Origin: Holophagaceae bacterium | Lineage (GTDB): Bacteria; Acidobacteriota; Holophagae; Holophagales; Holophagaceae | DNA: 64,000 bases | Direction of reading: 5' to 3' | Assembly (NCBI GenBank): GCA_021286765.1 | Contig: JAJTBS010000005.1 | Coordinates: 183,017 to 247,016, forward strand | Part shown: piece by piece, positions 57,944 to 64,000 of the stretch | Numbering within the stretch: the first letter of the stretch is position 1 | How the letters are laid out: each line of letters opens with the position of its first letter | Program-made: the position numbers and the translations under genes | The notes under the pieces: generated by a model | What the model was told of the DNA's origin: nothing | Seen by the model: only the letters and a program-made list of their open reading frames with translations | The model's database searches: none

Positions 57944-59869
57944 TTAGATTTGATTGGAAAAGTCCCGAATCCGTTCCAACAGCTTTTTGGGGCTCAGGCC
58001 CTCATCGTCCAGAAGGTGCTTGGGGTCCCCGTGGTGAACCAGGTGGTCGGGCACCGCGCAGCGCAGCAGGGGGCGGAGGATGCCGGCATCCGCCAGGGAT
58101 TCCGCCACCGCGCCGCTGAAGCCTCCAGGTGCGCAGCCTTCCTCGAGCGTCACCACGCCGCGGCAGCGCTGGGCCCAGGCATGGATGAGGGGCGCATCGA
58201 GCGGCTTGACGAAGCGGGCATTGATGACCGCGCAGGACCGGCCTTCCGCCGCCAAGGTCTCAGCCAGGGCCAGGGCTGGGCCCACCATGGCGCCGAGGGC
58301 GCAGAGCAGCAGGTCGTCCCCCTCTCGGAGCAGTTCGCCCTTGCCGATGGGCAGGGCGCTGATGGGCTCCTCCAAGGGAACCCCCAGCCCGTTGCCGCGA
58401 GGATAGCGGATGGCCGCCGGGTGGCCGCAGTAGAGGGCCGTCATCAGCATGCTCCGCAGCTCGTTCTCGTCCTTGGGGGCCATGAGGATGATGTTGGGCA
58501 GGCAGCGCAGGTAGGCCAGGTCGTAGAGCCCATGATGGGTGGGACCATCGGCGCCGACGATGCCCGCGCGGTCCAGAGCGAAGGTCACAGGCAGGTCCTG
58601 GATGCACACATCGTGGGCCACCTGGTCGAAGCCGCGCTGCAGGAAGGTGCTGTAGATGGCCGCCACCGGGCGCATGCCCTGGGCGGCCAGGCCCGCGGCG
58701 AAGGTGACTGCGTGCTGCTCGGCGATGCCCACATCGAAGCAGCGCTCGGGGAAGGCCTTCTGGAAGAGGTTCATGCCAGTGCCGTCCAGCATGGCCGCCG
58801 TGATGCCGACGATCTTCTCGTCGGTCCGGGCCAGTTCCACCAGGGCCTTGCCGAAGATGCTGGTGTAGCTGGGCGGGGCCGGCTTGGCGGGGTCGGCCGT
58901 GACCTTGATGATCTCGCCGGCCTCAGCGTCGAAGGCGGTGACGCCATGCCACTTCAATGGGTCCTGCACGGCGGGTTCATAGCCGTAGCCCTTCTTGGTC
59001 TGCACGTGAAGCAGCACCGGGCCGTCCTTCATCTTCGCCCTGGCTTCGGTCAGGGCCTTGGAGGTGGCATTCACGTCATGGCCGTTGATGGGGCCCATGT
59101 AGCGGAAGCCGAGATCCTCGAAGAGGAGCCCTGGGATCATGAGCCGCTTGAAGCTCTCCTCGCTCCATTTGGCGGCCTTGGCCACCCCCTTGCTCAGGCC
59201 TTCGAGGGGGATGGCTTTGATGGCGTGCTCGATGCGGTCGCGCCAGCGATGGTAGTACTGCCCCGACATGATCTGGTTCAGGTAGCCCTGCAGCGACCCC
59301 ACGTTGGGGTTGATGCTCATGTCGTTGTCGTTGAGGATCACCAGGAAGTTCTTGGTTTCCAGGTAGCCGGCTTGGTTCAGGGCCTCGAAGGCCATGCCGG
59401 CGGTCATGGAGCCGTCCCCGATGACGGCGATGCAGGCGTGATCCTGCTTCTGAAGGTCGCGGGCCTTGGCCATGCCCAGGGCGGCGGAGATGCTGGTGCT
59501 GGCGTGGCCGGCGCCGAAATGATCGTAGGGGCTCTCGTCCCGCTTCAGGAAGCCCGAGAGGCCATGGTGCATGCGCAGGGTCGGGAAGCGGTCCTTGCGG
59601 CCCGTGAGGATTTTGTGCGGATAGGCCTGGTGGCCCACGTCCCACACGATGCGGTCCTGCAGGAAGTCGAAGTGGTGGAAGAGGGCCACCGTCAGCTCGA
59701 CCGTGCCGAGGTTGGAGCTGAAGTGGCCGCCCGTCTCGGAGACCGAGGCGATGAGGAAGGCGCGCACCTCGGCGGCCAGCTGCTCCAGCTGGGTGGGCGT
59801 GAAATGCCGCACCTGCTGGGGGGCGGCCAGCGAATCGAGCAGGGGATAGGGGCTGCTGGGGGTCGGCAC
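57944..59869 (-). CDS. dxs: 1-deoxy-D-xylulose-5-phosphate synthase
   Basis: The 641-residue enzyme makes DXP from pyruvate and glyceraldehyde 3-phosphate, the first step of the MEP isoprenoid pathway. It has the thiamine diphosphate motif IGDGSMTAGMAFEALN...NDNDMSI, GHASTSISAALGMA, IVWDVGHQAYPHKILTGR, the catalytic VGIAEQHAVTFAAGLA and DRAGIVGADGPTHHG. GTG 59869 gives family-like length; ATG 59953 is in frame but would overlap ispA by 76 nt. It follows ispA closely in the same operon, so both products feed prenyl synthesis. Confidence 0.93.
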   Translation of the reverse strand: MPTPSSPYPLLDSLAAPQQVRHFTPTQLEQLAAEVRAFLIASVSETGGHFSSNLGTVELTVALFHHFDFLQDRIVWDVGHQAYPHKILTGRKDRFPTLRMHHGLSGFLKRDESPYDHFGAGHASTSISAALGMAKARDLQKQDHACIAVIGDGSMTAGMAFEALNQAGYLETKNFLVILNDNDMSINPNVGSLQGYLNQIMSGQYYHRWRDRIEHAIKAIPLEGLSKGVAKAAKWSEESFKRLMIPGLLFEDLGFRYMGPINGHDVNATSKALTEARAKMKDGPVLLHVQTKKGYGYEPAVQDPLKWHGVTAFDAEAGEIIKVTADPAKPAPPSYTSIFGKALVELARTDEKIVGITAAMLDGTGMNLFQKAFPERCFDVGIAEQHAVTFAAGLAAQGMRPVAAIYSTFLQRGFDQVAHDVCIQDLPVTFALDRAGIVGADGPTHHGLYDLAYLRCLPNIILMAPKDENELRSMLMTALYCGHPAAIRYPRGNGLGVPLEEPISALPIGKGELLREGDDLLLCALGAMVGPALALAETLAAEGRSCAVINARFVKPLDAPLIHAWAQRCRGVVTLEEGCAPGGFSGAVAESLADAGILRPLLRCAVPDHLVHHGDPKHLLDDEGLSPKKLLERIRDFSNQI

Positions 59870-59877
59870 GGGGCGGC

Positions 59878-60765
59878 TTACCTGGCCCGCAGCGCCAGGT
59901 ACTGAGCCCAGGCTGCCAAGGAAATCCGGTTGGGTAGGGAGGCTAGATGACATAGGGCAGTCTCGGTGGCTTCACTCAGGGCCTTGCGGGCACCATCCAG
60001 GCCCAGGAGGGAAGGGTAGGTGATCTTACCCCTGCCCGCATCCTTTCCTGCCCGCTTGCCCAGATCGGCGTCGGTGGCGGTGGCATCCAGGATGTCGTCC
60101 TGGATCTGGAAAGCCAGGCCGATGGCCGCGCCGAAGTCCCGCAGGGCCATCCGCTGGGGGGCGGCCGCGCCCCCCAGCACGGCGCCGATCTCCAGGGAGG
60201 CGCGTAGCAGGGCTCCGGTTTTCAGGCGGTGGATGAGGCGCAGATGATCCAGGTCGTAGGATTCGACCTTCTCGCCTTCGAGATCCAGGGCCTGCCCCCC
60301 CGCCATGCCTCGCCAGCCGGCGCCTTCCGCCAACAGGGCCAGGGCCTCGGCGCGGCGGATGGGGTCAAGGTCGGCCGAGGCCAGTACACCGAAGGCCTCC
60401 GTCAGCAGGGCATCGCCCGCGAGGATCGCGTGGCCCTCGCCGTAGACCTTGTGGTTGGTGGGCCGTCCGCGCCGCAGGTCGTCATCGTCCATCGCCGGGA
60501 GGTCGTCGTGGATCAGCGAATAGGTGTGGACGTATTCCAGGGCCAGGGCACCGGGCAGGGCCTCCGAGGCCGTGCCGCCCACGGCCTCGGCGGCCAGCAG
60601 GCAGAGCACGGGTCGCACCCGCTTGCCGCCAGCTTCCAGGCTGTAGCGCACGGCCTCGGCCAGGCGCTGGGCCTCGCCCGCCCGGAAGGGCTTTGTGAGC
60701 TCGGCGTCCAGCAGGGGGAGGAGGCGATCCAGGTCGGCCTTCACCTGATCGGCGGCCGCCTTCAT
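59878..60765 (-). CDS. ispA: Polyprenyl (geranyl/farnesyl) diphosphate synthase
   Basis: The 295-residue enzyme builds C10-C15 isoprenoid diphosphates. It has GGKRVRPVLCLLAAEA, the first Asp-rich motif IHDDLPAMDDDDLRRGRPTNH (DDxxxxD), GQALDLE, KTGALLRASLEIGA and the second motif FQIQDDILDATATDADLGKRAGKD. AAGGG lies 7 nt before the ATG. It overlaps xseB by ATGA and precedes dxs, a common bacterial order. Chain length is presumed farnesyl. Confidence 0.93.
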   Translation of the reverse strand: MKAAADQVKADLDRLLPLLDAELTKPFRAGEAQRLAEAVRYSLEAGGKRVRPVLCLLAAEAVGGTASEALPGALALEYVHTYSLIHDDLPAMDDDDLRRGRPTNHKVYGEGHAILAGDALLTEAFGVLASADLDPIRRAEALALLAEGAGWRGMAGGQALDLEGEKVESYDLDHLRLIHRLKTGALLRASLEIGAVLGGAAAPQRMALRDFGAAIGLAFQIQDDILDATATDADLGKRAGKDAGRGKITYPSLLGLDGARKALSEATETALCHLASLPNRISLAAWAQYLALRAR

Positions 60766-61001
60766 CGGCTGCCCTTCGGCTCGTCCAGGGGCTCGACGCG
60801 GTACTCGCCGCCCAGCCCGGCCTTGAGGACCTCGACACGCCGCTGGGCTTCGGCCAACTGCTTCTGGAGTGCCTGGCTCAGCTGTACGCCCTCCTCGAAG
60901 CGGGCCAACGCCTCCTCCAGGCTGAGGCTGCCGGACTCGATCTGCTGCACCAGCGACTCGAGCCGGTCCAGGCCATCGTCGAAGGAGGGTTGGGCGGTCA
61001 T
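60762..61001 (-). CDS. xseB: Exodeoxyribonuclease VII small subunit
   Basis: The 79-residue helical protein fits XseB (usually 70-85 residues), with FDDGLDRLESLVQQIESGSLSLEEALARFEEGVQLSQALQKQL, split here as FDDGLDRLESLVQQIES then SLSLEEALARFEEGV. It binds XseA to degrade single-stranded DNA; xseA is not in this window. It overlaps ispA by 4 nt, the typical xseB-ispA-dxs arrangement. Confidence 0.92.
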   Translation of the reverse strand: MTAQPSFDDGLDRLESLVQQIESGSLSLEEALARFEEGVQLSQALQKQLAEAQRRVEVLKAGLGGEYRVEPLDEPKGSR

Positions 61002-61078
61002 GGGGGATCCAGTGTGGGGCCCGCGGGGCCCCGACCAGTCTAGGGGAAACGGGGGGCCGGCGCTCGGGTGGGCCGGAC

Positions 61079-61822
61079 TCAGCGCCCCTTGGCGAGGCTC
61101 TCCCGCATTTTCTTCCCGGCATCCTCCAGCTTGTAGCCCTCGGGCAGGGCGAAGGCGGAGTCGGGGATGGGACCCTCCTTCAGCTCCGTGGCCACGCTGG
61201 TCAGCTCTCCCACGATGGGCATTACCTGATGGGTCCGGAGCGCGATCCCCTGCACCTTGGCCAACTCCTCCCCCAGCTTCAGCATGGAGGAGGCGCCTGG
61301 CCCCATCTGGCCAATGGCGTGCTGGAGGCGCAGGAACCGCTTGTACGAGCCTACGGGCATGGGCGGCTTGAGGGAGGGATCGTTGCTGCTCTCCATGACC
61401 GTGGAGCCCATGGTGATCTTCCACTTCCTGCACTTTCGGCCCAGGAGGGTCTCGGAGCCCTGCTCCTCGACCGTGACCTGGGCCCCGCCATCCCCGCCGC
61501 CCATCAGCTTCTGAGCGAAGGCGGGCAGGTTCTTCATCCGCTCGGCCATGCCCTCCATGGCCGTCTCCAGGTCCTCCCAGGTCATCTTCTGGATCACCTT
61601 CTTTTTGTGGTCGATGGTGTAGTGGATGCCCTGGGTGAAGTCCACCAGGGTGTCCCGCTGGCCCTCGGGATGGTTGATCCGCATGAACCGGGAGGACCAG
61701 AGGTGTGTCTGTCGCCCTTCGTGCCCCCGGCCAGTGGTGGTCATGGTGAGGGTGAGGTCCCCTGCGAGCAGGCTTGGAACGAATAAGGCGATGACCAGGG
61801 CTGTTGTCAGAAGCCTGCGCAT
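61079..61822 (-). CDS. Exported DUF4412-like protein
   Basis: The 247-residue protein has a signal peptide (LLTTALVIALFVPSLLAG) and a mature part with LTLTMTTTGRG, DTLVDFTQGIHYTIDHKKKVIQKMTWEDLE and LGRKCRKWKITMG, resembling DUF4412 and outer-membrane lipoprotein carrier-like folds. GGAG lies 7 nt before the ATG. The function is unknown. It is divergent from the NtrC-type regulator, 81 nt away, and 77 nt from xseB. Confidence 0.75.
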   Translation of the reverse strand: MRRLLTTALVIALFVPSLLAGDLTLTMTTTGRGHEGRQTHLWSSRFMRINHPEGQRDTLVDFTQGIHYTIDHKKKVIQKMTWEDLETAMEGMAERMKNLPAFAQKLMGGGDGGAQVTVEEQGSETLLGRKCRKWKITMGSTVMESSNDPSLKPPMPVGSYKRFLRLQHAIGQMGPGASSMLKLGEELAKVQGIALRTHQVMPIVGELTSVATELKEGPIPDSAFALPEGYKLEDAGKKMRESLAKGR

Positions 61823-61903
61823 GGGAATTCTCCGTGATGGTCGCCCCTGAGCATACGCGCGGAGTGGACACTTTGGGGTACCTTCGAACCTTTGGGGGTG
61901 TCC

Positions 61904-63274
<1,371 letters not shown>

Positions 63275-63294
63275 TCGACCCGCGGGGCCGCAAT

Positions 63295-63328
63295 CGTCGC
63301 ACCCTGCTACAGGTTGCAGAATGCGACG
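63295..63328 (+). terminator. Hairpin after the NtrC-type gene
   Basis: CGTCGCA (63295-63301) pairs with TGCGACG (63322-63328), with an inner CTGC/GCAG pairing. It lies 21 nt past the stop and just before an AT-rich promoter region. It has no strong U-tract, so it could be a weak terminator or an operator. Confidence 0.4.
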
Positions 63329-63329
63329 G

Positions 63330-63400
63330 ATATTGAAAAGTTAAATCAAAGATAAACATTCTATTTTTATATGTATACGATTTGGCCCAAAGCCTGCTTG
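63330..63400 (+). promoter_or_regulatory. AT-rich promoter region of the Lys-rich repeat gene
   Basis: This stretch is far richer in A and T than the rest of the window (for example TATTTTTATATGTATACGAT). It contains -10-like TATACG with TG one base before it, but no well-spaced -35. High promoter strength is plausible; the exact elements are uncertain. Confidence 0.4.
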
Positions 63401-63447
63401 GGGTTCTGCACTTCCGGCCGTGCCGGATCACCCCAGGGAGCACCCCC

Positions 63448-64000
63448 ATGAAGAAGCTTGCTGCGCTGCTCGTCGCCGCCGCTCTGATCAGCCCCGTCTT
63501 CGCCGAAGAGGCCAAGAAGCCCGAAGCGAAGAAGGCTGAGAAGGTCGAGACCAAGAAGGCCGAGAAGAAGGCTGAGAAGAAGGCCGAGCCCAAGAAGGAA
63601 GAGGCCAAGAAGGCCCTGACCGCCGAGGAGAAGAAGGCCGAGCCCAAGAAGGAAGAGAAGAAGGCTGAGAAGAAGGCTGAGAAGAAGGCCGAGCCCAAGA
63701 AGGAAGAGGCCAAGAAGGCTCTGACTGCCGAGGAGAAGAAGGCCGAGCCCAAGAAGGAAGAGAAGAAGGCTGAGAAGAAGGCTGAGAAGAAGGCTGAGAA
63801 GAAGGCTGAGAAGAAGGCTGAGCCCAAGAAGGAAGAGGCCAAGAAGGCCCTGACCGCCGAAGAGAAGAAGGCTGAAGCCGCCCCCAAGGCCGAGAAGAAG
63901 GCCAAGAAGGCGAAGAAGGCTGCCAAGGCCGAGCCCAAGAAGGAAGAGGCCAAGAAGGCCCTGACCGCCGAGGAGAAGAAGGCCGAGCCCAAGAAGGAAG
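63448..64000 (+). CDS. Exported Lys/Ala/Glu-rich repeat protein (truncated by the window end)
   Basis: The gene starts at ATG 63448 (GGGAG 7 nt upstream) and runs past base 64000 without a stop. Residues 1-19 are a signal peptide (KKLAALLVAAALISPVFA). All that follows is low-complexity sequence of Lys, Ala, Glu and Pro, with the unit EAKKALTAEEKKAE recurring four times about 35-43 residues apart, separated by AEKKAEKKAE runs. It is likely disordered or a long charged helix in the periplasm or envelope. Function unknown; expansion and contraction of the repeats is likely. An open antisense frame across it is a shadow. Confidence 0.85.
   Translation, partial: MKKLAALLVAAALISPVFAEEAKKPEAKKAEKVETKKAEKKAEKKAEPKKEEAKKALTAEEKKAEPKKEEKKAEKKAEKKAEPKKEEAKKALTAEEKKAEPKKEEKKAEKKAEKKAEKKAEKKAEPKKEEAKKALTAEEKKAEAAPKAEKKAKKAKKAAKAEPKKEEAKKALTAEEKKAEPKKE
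63571..64000 (+). repeat. Degenerate tandem repeats inside the Lys-rich gene
   Basis: Blocks starting GAGGCCAAGAAGGC recur at 63601, 63706, 63835 and 63946 (spacing 105, 129, 111), all in frame, with shorter GAGAAGAAGGCT units between them. They are nearly identical at the DNA level with a few synonymous changes, so slippage or recombination between them is possible. The array continues beyond the window. Confidence 0.85.

Noticed and set aside
59870..59953. Earlier ATG start for dxs at 59953
   Set aside because: It would overlap ispA by 76 nt and give 28 extra residues not typical for the family. It cannot be ruled out.
63571..64000. CRISPR-like repetition
   Set aside because: The repeats are in frame, variable in spacing and encode a low-complexity protein; there are no unique spacers.

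Overview
This 64 kb window is GC-rich, almost fully coding, chromosomal bacterial DNA. I see no rRNA, tRNA, insertion sequence, phage or CRISPR. The gene set (pyruvate:ferredoxin oxidoreductase, an Nfn-like flavoprotein, class II DAHP synthase, TonB/ABC cobalamin uptake under a B12 riboswitch, many multidomain histidine kinases) suggests an anaerobic or microaerobic diderm heterotroph. The overall flavour fits Acidobacteriota of the Holophaga/Geothrix type. That assignment is inference from gene content and base composition, not a database result.

Layout. 1-2000: tail of a gene, an exported helix-hairpin-helix protein, and two convergent Rrf2 regulators separated by a perfect 23-bp inverted repeat. 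1995-9446 (minus): a redox cluster of a dihydroorotate dehydrogenase-like protein, NifJ, and a hemerythrin-NfnA-NfnB type fusion. 9590-15349: a CHASE hybrid kinase, an unknown gene, then pheA plus a class II DAHP synthase behind what reads as a complete phenylalanine attenuator (leader peptide, antiterminator, terminator). 15363-22148: isoaspartyl peptidase/asparaginase, moaA, an unknown gene coupled to a trypsin-like/TPR protein, a 2OG-Fe(II) oxygenase, and recA with a GTG start. 22251-30913: a hybrid kinase with a coupled pseudo-receiver protein, a Cache-type sensor, a porin, a glycosyltransferase and a cation:proton antiporter.

30943-39085 is a signalling island: a lipoprotein, a small unknown gene, a FixJ/NarL regulator, a PhnD-like binding protein, a large PAS/GAF kinase, a REC-HDOD protein and a REC-degenerate HD-GYP protein, the last four overlapping in one operon. 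Candidate operators of the form CTACG-N8-CGTA(G/T) lie on both sides of the regulator gene. 39106-43955 (minus) is the cobalamin uptake operon btuB-btuF-btuC-btuD behind a cobalamin riboswitch.

44012-53000: mtnP with a coupled unknown gene, a DHFR-like protein, a STAS-like protein, a lipoprotein, an M23 peptidase, a cupin, a DMT transporter, an ABC export operon with two secreted proteins, and a NarL-type regulator whose receiver lacks the phosphorylation residues and which has an 18-bp perfect palindrome upstream. 53118-64000: rdgB and a ThiF/MoeB protein, a DUF6941-like protein, a 5'-nucleotidase, a secreted beta-propeller-like protein, the isoprenoid genes xseB-ispA-dxs, a DUF4412-like exported protein, an NtrC-type regulator, and the start of an exported Lys/Ala/Glu repeat protein that runs off the window.

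Operons are tight, with many 1-11 nt stop/start overlaps, so translational coupling is the rule.
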